Source: Chthoniobacterales bacterium
GTDB taxonomy: Bacteria > Verrucomicrobiota > Verrucomicrobiia > Chthoniobacterales > UBA10450
Direction of reading: 5' to 3'
Length of the DNA: 46,437 bases
Assembly: GCA_013815325.1 (NCBI GenBank)
Contig: JACDGM010000021.1
Location: forward strand, 1-46,437
The notes beneath the pieces were generated by a model. The model made no database searches, was not told the origin of the DNA, and was given only the letters and a program-made list of their open reading frames with translations. The position numbers were made by a program, and so were the translations under genes. Positions 17,400 to 25,776 of this stretch are shown in pieces. The stretch's first letter is position 1, and every line of letters starts with the position of its first letter.

Positions 17400-19334
17400 T
17401 TACACTTCGACGCGCGCCCCCAATTCAACCACCCCGTTCGGCGGCAGACAAAAGTAGGAGGTGACGTCGCCAGCATTCCGCGTCATCCAGGCGAAGAGCG
17501 AGCCGCGCCAGGTAGAGAGACCAAGCTTGCGCGTGGCCAGGATCGTCTCCCGACCGATGAAATATGTCGTCCTCATAACGTCAAAAGGCAGCTCCGTCTG
17601 TTTCACGCTCTCCAGCGCTGCCGGCACATCGGGCTTCTCCATAAAACCGAAATGAATCTGCGCCCGCCAGAATCCTTCACCCAGTTTCTCCAGCGCAACC
17701 CGGTCTTTAAGATTCGCAAGGTAAGGAATCTCTTCGGTCCGCACGGTGAGCAGGACCACCTGCTCGTGCAGCACTTTGTTGTGCTTGAGATTGTGGAGCA
17801 AAGCGAGCGGGGTTCCGGAGCGATTGCCCGACATATAGATAGCTGTCCCCGGCACGCGGCGGATGCTCTGTCTTTTCAGATCAGGCAGAAAGTCGTCGAG
17901 CGGGAGGCAAATATCCCGCAGATGGCCGCCGAGAACGCGGCGCCCCTTTCTCCACGTAAGCATAAGGAAAAGGATGCAGGCAGAAGCGAGGAGCGGGAAC
18001 CATCCGCCATGCGCCACCTTGAGCATGTTGGCGCTGAAAAATGCCAGGTCGATCGTGATGAAAAACGCGTCCAGGGGCAGAGCAACCGCCGCCGGCCAAT
18101 GCCATCGGCGGCGCGCCACGACATAGAACAGAATGGTCGTAATCAGCATCGTGGTGGTGATGGCGACGCCGTAAGCGGCGGCGAGATGGCTCGAGGTGCG
18201 AAAGCCGATGACAAGCCCGATGCACGAGAGCATCAAGACCCAGTTCACGAGCGGCACGTAGATCTGCCCGATGACGCGGGCCGAAGTGTAATTCACCTTC
18301 AGGCGCGGGCTGTAGCCAAGCTGGATCGCCTGCATGGTGAGCGAAAAAGCGCCGCTAATAATCGCTTGCGAGGCAATGACCGCCGCCGCCGTCGCCAGGA
18401 TCACCAACGGGTAGAGCGCCCAGGAAGGTGTCATGCGGAAAAACGGATTCACCGCGCTTTCTGGTTGAACCAGCAGAAGCGCACCTTGCCCAAAGTAGTT
18501 GAGAGTAAGTGCCGGAAGGACAACGGCAAACCAGGTCAAGCGAATCGGCGCGGTGCCAAAGTGACCAATGTCCGCGTAAAGAGCTTCGCCGCCCGTGACA
18601 ACGAGGAAGACCGCGCCGAGCACGACAAATCCCCGGCTCCCGTTGTTTATGAAAAATTCAAAGCCATGGAGCGGGTTGATCGCGGCCAGTACAGCAGGCG
18701 CGCGCACGATCTGGTGCAGCCCAAGAAGGCTGATCGTGAGGAACCATAAAATTGTGATCGGTCCAAAGACCTTCCCCACACCAGTCGTGCCGCGTGATTG
18801 GAAAAGAAAAAGCCCGATCAGAATGACGATCGCCAGCGGCACGACGTAGGGATCAAATAAAGGTGTGGCGACATGCAGTCCTTCGATCGCGCTAAGAACG
18901 GAGATCGCCGGCGTGATCATCCCGTCGGCGTAGAGCAAGGCGGCTCCAAACAACCCGAGCAGCAAAAGATATTTTCCACGTCGCGCCACGTCACTCACGA
19001 GGGTGGCGAGGGCAAGGATGCCCCCTTCGCCCCGATTATCCGCGCGCAAAATGAGGATGAGGTATTTGATGGAAATGACCAGTACGAGGGACCAAAGGAT
19101 GAGTGACAAAACACCCAGCACGTTGGCCGGGCTCGGCGGCACCGCGTGTTCCCCGTAAAAGCACTCCCGCAACGCGTAGAGGGGGCTGGTGCCAATATCG
19201 CCATAGACAATCCCCAAGCTGGCGACACAGAGCGAAAGCAATCGCCGCTTGCTCTTTTGGGTATCGGCAGGAGGAAGCGCGGCGGGAGCCGAGTTAGCAA
19301 TGACAGGAACCAAAGTTACAGGCCCGGCGTTCAC
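17400..19334 (-). CDS. kup: Kup-family potassium uptake protein
   Basis: The 644-residue protein has about 12 transmembrane helices and a cytoplasmic C-terminal domain of about 190 residues. The Kup signature is near the start: LGIVYGDIGTSPLYALRECF, then RADNRGEGGILAL, LLYADGMITPAISVLSAIEG and GGEALYADIGHFG. Kup (Trk-independent) proteins import potassium with protons and are used at low external potassium or low pH. The start is a GTG at 19334; there is no ATG before the conserved region. It is divergent from a KdpD-like kinase and KdpE-like regulator, 203 bases away, which suggests that this two-component system controls it (inference). It contains no CGTTAGGC motif. Confidence 0.93.
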   Translation of the reverse strand: MNAGPVTLVPVIANSAPAALPPADTQKSKRRLLSLCVASLGIVYGDIGTSPLYALRECFYGEHAVPPSPANVLGVLSLILWSLVLVISIKYLILILRADNRGEGGILALATLVSDVARRGKYLLLLGLFGAALLYADGMITPAISVLSAIEGLHVATPLFDPYVVPLAIVILIGLFLFQSRGTTGVGKVFGPITILWFLTISLLGLHQIVRAPAVLAAINPLHGFEFFINNGSRGFVVLGAVFLVVTGGEALYADIGHFGTAPIRLTWFAVVLPALTLNYFGQGALLLVQPESAVNPFFRMTPSWALYPLVILATAAAVIASQAIISGAFSLTMQAIQLGYSPRLKVNYTSARVIGQIYVPLVNWVLMLSCIGLVIGFRTSSHLAAAYGVAITTTMLITTILFYVVARRRWHWPAAVALPLDAFFITIDLAFFSANMLKVAHGGWFPLLASACILFLMLTWRKGRRVLGGHLRDICLPLDDFLPDLKRQSIRRVPGTAIYMSGNRSGTPLALLHNLKHNKVLHEQVVLLTVRTEEIPYLANLKDRVALEKLGEGFWRAQIHFGFMEKPDVPAALESVKQTELPFDVMRTTYFIGRETILATRKLGLSTWRGSLFAWMTRNAGDVTSYFCLPPNGVVELGARVEV

Positions 19335-19537
19335 CGATTCTATACGACCTTAGACCGAGCGACTTTCCGGAATAATTAAAACGGTACTAAAATTTGGAGC
19401 CTTCAGTTTCCTGCAGCCTTGCTTGCGCTACATTGATGGTCCACTCGAAGCGTCCGGTTCGCGCGGTCTCGAGCTATCCGCTCCAGCCTTGGACTACCGG
19501 TTCGACTCATGTCTCGCTGCCTCATTCGTTCACACCA
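19335..19537. promoter_or_regulatory. Divergent kup / kdpD-like intergenic region
   Basis: These 203 bases separate the GTG of kup from the ATG of the kinase gene and must contain both promoters. An AT-richer patch at 19355-19395 (GGAATAATTAAAACGGTAC) is the most promoter-like part. An in-frame upstream extension of the kinase is possible over 19394-19537, so the real regulatory region may be shorter. I could not identify a clear KdpE operator. Confidence 0.4.
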
Positions 19538-20593
19538 ATGAGGGAATATGTGACTGCTGTCCTCGGGGTGGCGGCGCTCACCATCGCTTGTTGGCTACTG
19601 ACACCGCTGACCGGATATGGAGCCATCTCGCTCATCTTTCTCCTCGGCGTGCTCCTCGCTGGCATGGTCCTTGATCGCGGACCGGTCTTACTGGTGGCGG
19701 CGCTAAGTGCGCTTTCCTGGAACTTTTTATTCATCCCGCCGCTCTTTACCCTCCACATCGAGAAGTTCGAGGATGGGCTGACCTTTGCGACTTACTTCAT
19801 AGTTGCGATTACCGTCGGGAGTTTGACCGCGCAGCTAAAGGCGCGGGAGCACCTCGCAGCCCAGATTCAGGTCGCGCACGAATCGGAGCGCCTGCGCAAG
19901 ACGTTACTCGATTGCGTTTCGCACGAACTAAAAACGCCGCTCGCCGCGATCGGAGCAGCCAGCCAGGAACTCGTCCGCGCCGCACCTAACGTGCAGGACG
20001 CGCAACAGCTTCAACAACTCGCCAGCGAAATCCACGACGGCTCACGCCGGCTCAATCGCGTAGTTAACAACCTCCTCGATATGAATCGGCTGGAGAGCGG
20101 AGTGATTCGCCCGAAGCAGGAATGGTGTGATGTGCGCGAGTTGCTGCAATCGGCGATCGAGATCGAGCGCGAATCAATCAATGGCCTTGAAGTGAGGTTG
20201 GACGTGCCGGATGACATTCCGCTGGCGCTCGTCGATCACACTTTGATCGAGCAGGCTCTGGCCAAGCTCCTCGCGAATGCTGCAAGTCATGCACCTTCGC
20301 GGTTGCCAATCGAGATTGACGCCGAATACAAAGAGGACCAGCTGATCATTTCAGTGAGTGACCGCGGGCCAGGACTTCCGATCGAACTGGCGGAGCGCGT
20401 ATTTGAAAAGTTCTACCGCGGCGACAACCACAAGACGGGTGGCCTCGGACTCGGATTGTCGATTGCGCGGGGATTCGTGGAAGCGCACGGCGGCAAACTC
20501 ACCGCCGGCAACCGCGATGGCGGTGGCGCGCGCTTCATCATCCGGCTGCCGGTCCGCGTGACGGACGAAAACGCTTTGGAAGCAAACTCATGA
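19538..20593 (+). CDS. Truncated KdpD-like sensor histidine kinase
   Basis: The protein has 351 residues from ATG 19538; upstream in-frame codons exist but look non-coding. It corresponds only to the C-terminal part of KdpD: three or four transmembrane helices of the DUF4118 type (REYVTAVLGVAALTIACWLL to about residue 105), then the kinase core. His129 in DCVSHELKTPLAAIG is the phosphorylation site, followed by the N box (ALAKLLANAASHAP), G1 (DRGPGLP) and G2 (GGLGLGLSIARGF). The large N-terminal KdpD sensor domain with its Walker-like site and the Usp domain, about 400 residues in E. coli, is missing. It overlaps the regulator gene by ATGA. Sensing probably rests on the membrane segment alone. 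Confidence 0.85.
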   Translation: MREYVTAVLGVAALTIACWLLTPLTGYGAISLIFLLGVLLAGMVLDRGPVLLVAALSALSWNFLFIPPLFTLHIEKFEDGLTFATYFIVAITVGSLTAQLKAREHLAAQIQVAHESERLRKTLLDCVSHELKTPLAAIGAASQELVRAAPNVQDAQQLQQLASEIHDGSRRLNRVVNNLLDMNRLESGVIRPKQEWCDVRELLQSAIEIERESINGLEVRLDVPDDIPLALVDHTLIEQALAKLLANAASHAPSRLPIEIDAEYKEDQLIISVSDRGPGLPIELAERVFEKFYRGDNHKTGGLGLGLSIARGFVEAHGGKLTAGNRDGGGARFIIRLPVRVTDENALEANS

Positions 20594-21282
20594 AATCAGG
20601 TCGCGTCGCCCTCATCGTCGATGACGAGAAGCAGATCCGCCGCCTGCTCCGGCTCGCGCTAGAGCGAGCAGACCACCAGGTCTATGAAGCAGAAACGGGA
20701 CAAGCGGGCCTCGAAGCGATCGCCCAGCGCCGCCCGGATATAGTCTTACTCGATCTCGGCTTGCCCGACATGGAAGGTGTCAAAGTGCTCCGCCGTCTGC
20801 GGGAGTGGTCAGATGTTCCAGTTGTAATTCTCTCGGTGCGCGACGACGCCGAGGAGAAGGTCGAGGCGCTCGATGCGGGGGCCGACGATTACGTGACAAA
20901 GCCATTCGACACGGCTGAACTGCTGGCTCGCGTCCGCGCGACCCAGCGCCGTTCGCTCACGGAGACCGGAGATCCGGTTTTTCAATCCGGATCCCTCTGC
21001 GTCGATTTCTCAGCGCGCCAGGTGAAGCGCGGTGGTGTGGAAATAAGACTTACCCCAACGGAGTATTCACTCCTGCGCGTCCTCGTGCAGAACGCCGGAA
21101 AGGTTGTAACTCAGCGGCAATTGCTCCGCACGGTTTGGGGAGAAAAGGCCGAAAGCCAGGCGCAGTATCTTCGCGTCTACGTCACACACTTGCGGAAGAA
21201 GCTCGAAACCGACACGAACGCGCCGAGCCTCATTAAAACCGAAGTCGGGATTGGCTACCGACTATCGGCTGAGAAACTCTAA
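20590..21282 (+). CDS. KdpE-like OmpR-family response regulator
   Basis: The 230-residue protein has a receiver domain (residues about 5-120) with Asp11/Asp12, the phospho-acceptor Asp55 in IVLLDLGLPD, and Lys in DDYVTKPFD. A winged-helix OmpR-type DNA-binding domain follows (about 130-228) with LTPTEYSLLRVLVQNAGKV and YLRVYVTHLRKKLE. LLRTVWG and the terminal IGYRL are typical of KdpE. It is translationally coupled to the KdpD-like kinase. No kdpFABC genes lie in the window, so the nearest candidate target is the divergent kup gene (inference). A direct test would be regulator binding in 19335-19537. Confidence 0.9.
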   Translation: MKSGRVALIVDDEKQIRRLLRLALERADHQVYEAETGQAGLEAIAQRRPDIVLLDLGLPDMEGVKVLRRLREWSDVPVVILSVRDDAEEKVEALDAGADDYVTKPFDTAELLARVRATQRRSLTETGDPVFQSGSLCVDFSARQVKRGGVEIRLTPTEYSLLRVLVQNAGKVVTQRQLLRTVWGEKAESQAQYLRVYVTHLRKKLETDTNAPSLIKTEVGIGYRLSAEKL

Positions 21283-21733
21283 AGGCTGTCATGAACTTTG
21301 TTGCGGGGAGAGCGAGTTCCCAGGGCTCTGACGAGTGTCTGCGGGCGGACGCCCCGCCCGGGTAGCGCATGCGTCTCGCGTGCTGGCGACGGTGTTCCAC
21401 CGTCGCGAACTTTCCCAGACGCGGCGAGCGCACAAAAATGCTGACGGGAAGGAAAAGTGCGTCGCGCTGGAACAGCGCGACCGGCACACGCCGTAACGCA
21501 GCTCGCCTAGCGAGCGACGCCGGGCTTTTAAACGTGTGCGCTACCCGGGGCGCTGCCTGCTCATTTCCAAAAGTGCACGACACGCTCTAGAGCGTCTCAT
21601 GCGCTTTCAAACCGGCGGAGCATGGGAAAGGTTGTCGCGTGCGCACGCCGCCTCGCCAGCGTTAACACACTTTTAACGCTGCCGGAGCACATTTTAATTA
21701 ACGGCACCGCCAATGCCGGGATGACCTTTCGCT
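21283..21733. repeat. Intergenic repeat cluster right of kdpE-like gene
   Basis: About 450 bases without a supported gene. Elements seen: a perfect 9-base hairpin GCGACGGTG-TTC-CACCGTCGC (21386-21406), a GCTCGC-CTA-GCGAGC hairpin (21501-21515), and GTGCACGACACGCTCT (21573-21588), an inverted near-copy of the 16-mer at 17212. The last runs into AGAGCGTCTCATGCGC, forming a near-perfect palindrome centred at 21588/21589. GC content is high throughout. The first hairpin could end the kinase-regulator transcript. Confidence 0.6.
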
Positions 21734-21928
21734 ATGAACGCGATTGTGGTTATATGCGCCCCCACGCCTAACGAGAGAAGGACCCTGGAAGCGCCTACGG
21801 CCTTACCCGCGAGCCGCAGCGGCGAAGAAGGCGGCGGTCCGATGGAACAATCCGAAATCCACCGTCGCAACGAGCCGGCGCCGGCATTCTGGACGTGGTT
21901 CACGGAGAATCCACGTCCTCCCGCCTAA
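21734..21928 (+). CDS. Possible small protein, unknown
   Basis: A 64-codon frame with ATG at 21734; an internal ATG at 21842 would give only 28 residues ending PAFWTWFTENPRPPA. After the TAA the same frame continues with coding-like residues (RQQLLEETRELQSRR), so this may be the remains of a longer gene. The frame contains two GCCTAACG motifs, one forming its stop codon. No family is recognised and no clear ribosome-binding site is seen. Confidence 0.25.
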   Translation: MNAIVVICAPTPNERRTLEAPTALPASRSGEEGGGPMEQSEIHRRNEPAPAFWTWFTENPRPPA

Positions 21929-21973
21929 CGGCAGCAGCTCCTTGAAGAAACTCGAGAGCTCCAATCCCGCCGT

Positions 21974-22519
21974 TTAATATGCGATCACCGCACAGAGAAG
22001 AATCGCGAGGCCAAGCATCAGACCGATCCCGGAAACGACCCGCCAACGCCCCGAGTTTTTCGCGCTCCAATTAATCTGGTCGCGCAGGAGATAGGGCATC
22101 GTCACCCAGAAGAGCCCCGCCACGATCATGAGATAAGTGAAAACCGTGAGCAGGAGCCGGCTCGCTTGCGGACGCAAAAAGGCGGCGTCGAGCAGCGGCT
22201 CGGCCGCGAGCAGACAAAGAATGCCGAGCGCGCGCACCGCGAGAAACTCTTCGACGAATTTGAGCACAAGAAAATATCCGATCGGCAGGAGGATGAGGAG
22301 CGGCTTGCGGAAGTTGGAGAACTCGCCCATTTCCATGGTCGCGAGCAGCCATATACTCCAGACGAGATCAATCGTCAGCAGCGCCGCGCCCGCGGTGCGC
22401 GAGCGCGGGAAGCGCGGCAAGAGAGCGCGCACCTGCGGAAAAAACGCGAGAAGACTAAGCCCGGCGAGAAGCACGCCTGTGATCACGCCAGCGGCTTGCA
22501 AAGAGAGATGATAGATCAT
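21974..22519 (-). CDS. Hypothetical multi-pass membrane protein
   Basis: The 181-residue protein (ATG at about 22519, overlapping the miaB stop as ATGA) has five or six hydrophobic segments, for example GVITGVLLAGLSLLAFFPQV, LLILLPIGYFLVLKFVEEFL and LLTVFTYLMIVAGLFWVTMP. Short charged loops separate them, and the C-terminus is a final helix. No transporter or enzyme motif is visible and I do not recognise the family. Coupling to miaB implies co-expression, not a shared function. A longer version starting upstream inside miaB is possible but would add a non-hydrophobic extension. Confidence 0.65.
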   Translation of the reverse strand: MIYHLSLQAAGVITGVLLAGLSLLAFFPQVRALLPRFPRSRTAGAALLTIDLVWSIWLLATMEMGEFSNFRKPLLILLPIGYFLVLKFVEEFLAVRALGILCLLAAEPLLDAAFLRPQASRLLLTVFTYLMIVAGLFWVTMPYLLRDQINWSAKNSGRWRVVSGIGLMLGLAILLCAVIAY

Positions 22520-24015
22520 GAAACGAGTGCGACGGGAGGCTGAATTTCCCCCGTTTGGTCCGGAGCACAACCGCCGGCTGGCTCCAACAGCGCGCCCGAG
22601 AGGCTGAAGCCGGTCGAGTGCGTGATGCGCAGATCGAGCAGCTCGCCGATGTGCGCGTCGGCCCCCTCGAAGACGACAATTTTGTTCGTGCGCGTCCGCC
22701 CCGTTAGGCGAGCCGGGTTGGTTTTGCTTGGGCCTTCGCAGAGAATTTCAACTCTCTTGCCTACCAATTGTTCACCCGCACGCCGGGCGGAGGCATCGAC
22801 GACCGAGAGCAGGTCGTGATTGCGCGCTTCCTTGGTTGGTTCATCGAGCTGGTCCGCCATTTCCGCGGCGGGAGTTCCGCTGCGTTTCGAATAGCGAAAG
22901 ACGAACGCGTTATCAAACTGCACACGCTCGACCAGGTCGCGCGTCTCCTTGTAATCCTGCGCGGTCTCGCCGGGGAAACCAACGATCACGTCAGTCGTTA
23001 GGGCGACGCCCGGACAAGCGGCGCGGAGTTGCTCGACAAGCCGCAGATATTTCTCCGCCGTGTATGGGCGATGCATCATCTTGAGAATACGGTCGGAGCC
23101 CGATTGCAGCGGCAGGTGCACGTGCTCGCAAAGTTTCGGCAACTCGCGCAGCGCTTGAATGAGATCGGCCCGAAAACCAATCGGATGCGGCGAGGTAAAG
23201 CGCAGTCGCTCAAGCCCCTCGACTTCGTGCACCGCCTCGAGCAGTTGCACGAACGGGCTCTTCTCCGCGCGCTTCGGGAATTCGTGCCGGCCGAAGAGGT
23301 TCACAATCTGACCGAGAAGCGTCACTTCTTTCACCCCGTCGGCCACAAGCTCACGTACCTCCCTAACGATCTCCCCGACCGACCGGCTTCGCTCCGCTCC
23401 GCGCGTCTGCGGGACGATGCAAAAGGTGCAGTGCATGTTGCAGCCCTGCATGATAGAGACAAATGCGGTCGCCTGCCGCGCGCGCAAAGTGTGCTCGCGG
23501 ATGGTCGCCTGCGAGCCTGCTTCCTCTTCTGTATCGACAATCGAAAAACGCGGATCATCGAGGTGCCGGTAGGCTGCTGCGAAGCCGCGCTGGACGTCAG
23601 TCATCTTGACTGACTCGGCGGGCAGGGTTCCCGCCTGGGAACTGCTCCGGGCGCGCTTCTTTTCCACCAACTCTTCGACGTAATCTGCAACCCGGTGAAA
23701 TTTCTGGGTCCCGACCACGAGATCGACATGTGTGTCCGTGCCTAACAAGGCCGCGCCGCGCGCTTGCGCCATGCAACCAAGAAACCCAAAAACCATCTCC
23801 GGCCGCTGCTTCGCCATCTTCCCGAGCATCCCCATTTTCCCAAGCGCCTTCTGGTCTGCCATGTCGCGCACGCTGCAAGTATTCAAGAGCACGACGTCGG
23901 CCTCGGCTTCGTTAGGCGCGGCCTCGTAACCGCGGTCGAGCAACGAGCGCGCAACCTGTTCCGAGTCGCGCTCGTTCATCTGGCAGCCGTAGGTCTTGAT
24001 ATAAAATTTCGGCAT
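22516..24015 (-). CDS. miaB: tRNA-2-methylthio-N6-dimethylallyladenosine synthase MiaB
   Basis: This 499-residue radical-SAM methylthiotransferase adds the 2-methylthio group to i6A37 of tRNAs reading UNN codons. The N-terminal UPF0004 domain holds the auxiliary-cluster cysteines in IKTYGCQMNERDSEQ (Cys11), LLNTCSVRD and GFLGCMAQ. The radical-SAM CxxxCxxC is in MQGCNMHCTFCIVPQTRG. The C-terminal TRAM domain (about residues 415-475) includes GKRVEILCEGPSK and LTGRTRTNKIVVFEG. It is some 40-50 residues longer than many MiaB proteins because of an inserted stretch around residues 130-175 and a C-terminal tail. ATG 24015 gives the canonical MPKFYIKTYGC start. Confidence 0.95.
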   Translation of the reverse strand: MPKFYIKTYGCQMNERDSEQVARSLLDRGYEAAPNEAEADVVLLNTCSVRDMADQKALGKMGMLGKMAKQRPEMVFGFLGCMAQARGAALLGTDTHVDLVVGTQKFHRVADYVEELVEKKRARSSSQAGTLPAESVKMTDVQRGFAAAYRHLDDPRFSIVDTEEEAGSQATIREHTLRARQATAFVSIMQGCNMHCTFCIVPQTRGAERSRSVGEIVREVRELVADGVKEVTLLGQIVNLFGRHEFPKRAEKSPFVQLLEAVHEVEGLERLRFTSPHPIGFRADLIQALRELPKLCEHVHLPLQSGSDRILKMMHRPYTAEKYLRLVEQLRAACPGVALTTDVIVGFPGETAQDYKETRDLVERVQFDNAFVFRYSKRSGTPAAEMADQLDEPTKEARNHDLLSVVDASARRAGEQLVGKRVEILCEGPSKTNPARLTGRTRTNKIVVFEGADAHIGELLDLRITHSTGFSLSGALLEPAGGCAPDQTGEIQPPVALVS

Positions 24016-24041
24016 CAGCGCGCGAACCTTCGTCTATGCAG

Positions 24042-24110
24042 GCGAAGTTTACAAAGGCGGCGTGGGGGCGGCGACATGCAGATCAGTGGTACGATTTCGC
24101 GCTTCATTCC
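24042..24110 (-). pseudogene. VapC-like PIN toxin C-terminal tail (remnant)
   Basis: On the minus strand this stretch reads KREIVPLICMSPPPRRL, which matches the reading SEVIPLICPPPSPRRL at the end of the broken PIN toxin near 29.25 kb. The two DNA segments (24042-24100 and 29228-29285) align over about 58 bases with roughly four of five positions identical and the same orientation. Nothing upstream of the tail is recognisable as toxin. It probably marks the left edge of a former toxin-antitoxin locus or a rearrangement. Confidence 0.6.
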
Positions 24111-24224
24111 TTTTGGACAACAATTGTGTAGGCGCAGTGAGGCACTTCACGAATATCGCTCCGGGACACCCCACCGGAGCGATCACTGTGATGACCATTC
24201 GTTCAGCGCCCCAGTGCAGATCAG

Positions 24225-24337
24225 TCCCCGCGGACTCGAGGACTTTCGCCAAGTTGGCGGTCGCAGGCAAAAGCGTAATCGGGGTGCCTAAGACTTGGGC
24301 GGCGGTAAATTTCATCTCAGTGCCGCTTCAAGAATAA
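24225..24337 (+). pseudogene. Fragment of a choice-of-anchor-type protein
   Basis: One frame here reads DSRTFAKLAVAGKSVIGVPK followed by TWAAVNFI and a stop. This is a near copy of DSRTFAKLTVAGKNALTEPE / TWVAVNFI in the intact gene that starts 90 bases downstream. It represents about 35 residues of the first domain; the rest is absent. It is best explained as the remnant of a tandem duplication. Confidence 0.7.
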
Positions 24338-24427
24338 ATATTTGCTCGTCAACCGCTTTTTTCCTCCTAGGCTCAATTATTGTCCCTTTGGGACTGTTTT
24401 TTAAAAACGCTGGAAGGAAAAATCCAA

Positions 24428-25699
24428 ATGAAAAACCGCAATAACAAACTTTCTCTGACGATGGCTCCTGGCCTAACGATCGCCTTACGCCTTACGATGG
24501 CATTTAGCCTGACGATCCTTTTCTCTCTGAGCAGCGGGAAATTATTTGGGCAGAAGATCGTTCAAGTCGAGTCGCCCAACCTGGCGTTGGCGGACCAGGA
24601 AACGGGCGCGAGTGGGAACGGCACGATCATCTTTTCGAATCTGGGACCGACAGCGTCTGATCGCTATGATTCGAGGACTTTTGCCAAACTCACTGTGGCT
24701 GGGAAAAACGCGCTTACCGAGCCGGAGACCTGGGTGGCAGTAAATTTCATTCCAAAGAGAGATGTGCAAGCGCGGGTGCTGCTCGCGGCGATTAACTACA
24801 TTTCGGGGACGAGTTTGGTCAACCTCGGACTCTACAGCGACGACAATGGCGAAGTTGGAACTCCCCTCCCAGGCGGCCAGGGCAGCACAACCAAGATTCC
24901 TCCCAATGGTGAGTGTTGTCAGTTAACCAAAGTCACTCTGTCGGGCAGTGGTGTGACCCTGACCGCAGGGACGCGCTATTGGTTGGTGGCCAGCCCGGAT
25001 AACGTCAACGGGGCCACCTTCAACGGGAGCTGGCAAAGTTCAAATAACGGCATTTTCGCCCAGGGCGGTCCTCCGCCTGGGCAATGGGCGCCAGCTGCTG
25101 CAGGAGCGTGGCCCGCTGCCGAGGTGCGAGGAACTCCCATTGCTGATTCGGCGCAAGGGAAAGAGACAGCTTCCATAGCCGATCGATCAAATCGGATAAT
25201 CTTCAGCAACCTCGGTCCGTCGCCGATCGTTTTTTTTACGACTGCGGGTGATTTCATGGCCGGCAAAAGTGCAGCGGATGGTACAGAAACGTGGCTCGCT
25301 GTGCGCTTCACCCCAAAGGTGAATTGCCACGCGAAGAACCTGGCCGCGGCCATAGAATACATCTCCGGCGATATGAAGGTAAACTTGGGAATCTATAGTG
25401 ACAGCGATGGCACGGTGGGAACGCTTTTACCGAATGGCCAAGCGAGCACGGCTAACATACCCATCTATCCCAGCTGCTGTGACCTAGCTGAAGTCGTCCT
25501 GCCGGGATCTGGAGTCGCCCTCAATGCCAAAACTACTTACTGGTTGGTCGCAAGCACTGATGACATTAACGCGCCTAGCTTTGAAGCTTTCTGGCTGGAA
25601 GCCCCCATTTATAGCAACTACCAGGAACCCAAGTTTTTCTTCTGGACGTTTGTTGCGAGTAACTGGCTGGCAGCCGAAATCCGGGGAACGTGTCCGTAA
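24428..25699 (+). CDS. Secreted protein with two choice-of-anchor-R-like domains
   Basis: The 423-residue protein (ATG 24428, preceded by a good AAGGAAA ribosome-binding site) has a long hydrophobic signal region (LTIALRLTMAFSLTILFSLS). Two homologous domains follow, about residues 60-235 and 245-420. Paired motifs are FSNLGPTASD / FSNLGPSPIV, TWVAVNFIPK / TWLAVRFTPK, YISGTSLVNLGLYSDDNGEV / YISGDMKVNLGIYSDSDGTV, CCQLTKVTLSGSG / CCDLAEVVLPGSG and YWLVASPDNVN / YWLVASTDDIN. This is the pattern of the choice-of-anchor R domain in secreted Gram-negative proteins, with paired cysteines. No PEP-CTERM-like sorting tail is present. Function is unknown; an extracellular binding role is inferred. Confidence 0.8.
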   Translation: MKNRNNKLSLTMAPGLTIALRLTMAFSLTILFSLSSGKLFGQKIVQVESPNLALADQETGASGNGTIIFSNLGPTASDRYDSRTFAKLTVAGKNALTEPETWVAVNFIPKRDVQARVLLAAINYISGTSLVNLGLYSDDNGEVGTPLPGGQGSTTKIPPNGECCQLTKVTLSGSGVTLTAGTRYWLVASPDNVNGATFNGSWQSSNNGIFAQGGPPPGQWAPAAAGAWPAAEVRGTPIADSAQGKETASIADRSNRIIFSNLGPSPIVFFTTAGDFMAGKSAADGTETWLAVRFTPKVNCHAKNLAAAIEYISGDMKVNLGIYSDSDGTVGTLLPNGQASTANIPIYPSCCDLAEVVLPGSGVALNAKTTYWLVASTDDINAPSFEAFWLEAPIYSNYQEPKFFFWTFVASNWLAAEIRGTCP

Positions 25700-25776
25700 A
25701 GATGTGAAAAACGCAATGGCCTAATCCAGAGCACCTCGAAGCCTGCTTCACCCCAAACTTAAACAGAACCGTCCCT

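Noticed and set aside
17652..18749. Long plus-strand open frame (365 codons)
   Set aside because: Antisense to kup, whose conserved motifs cover the whole stretch; the product is low-complexity and highly charged.
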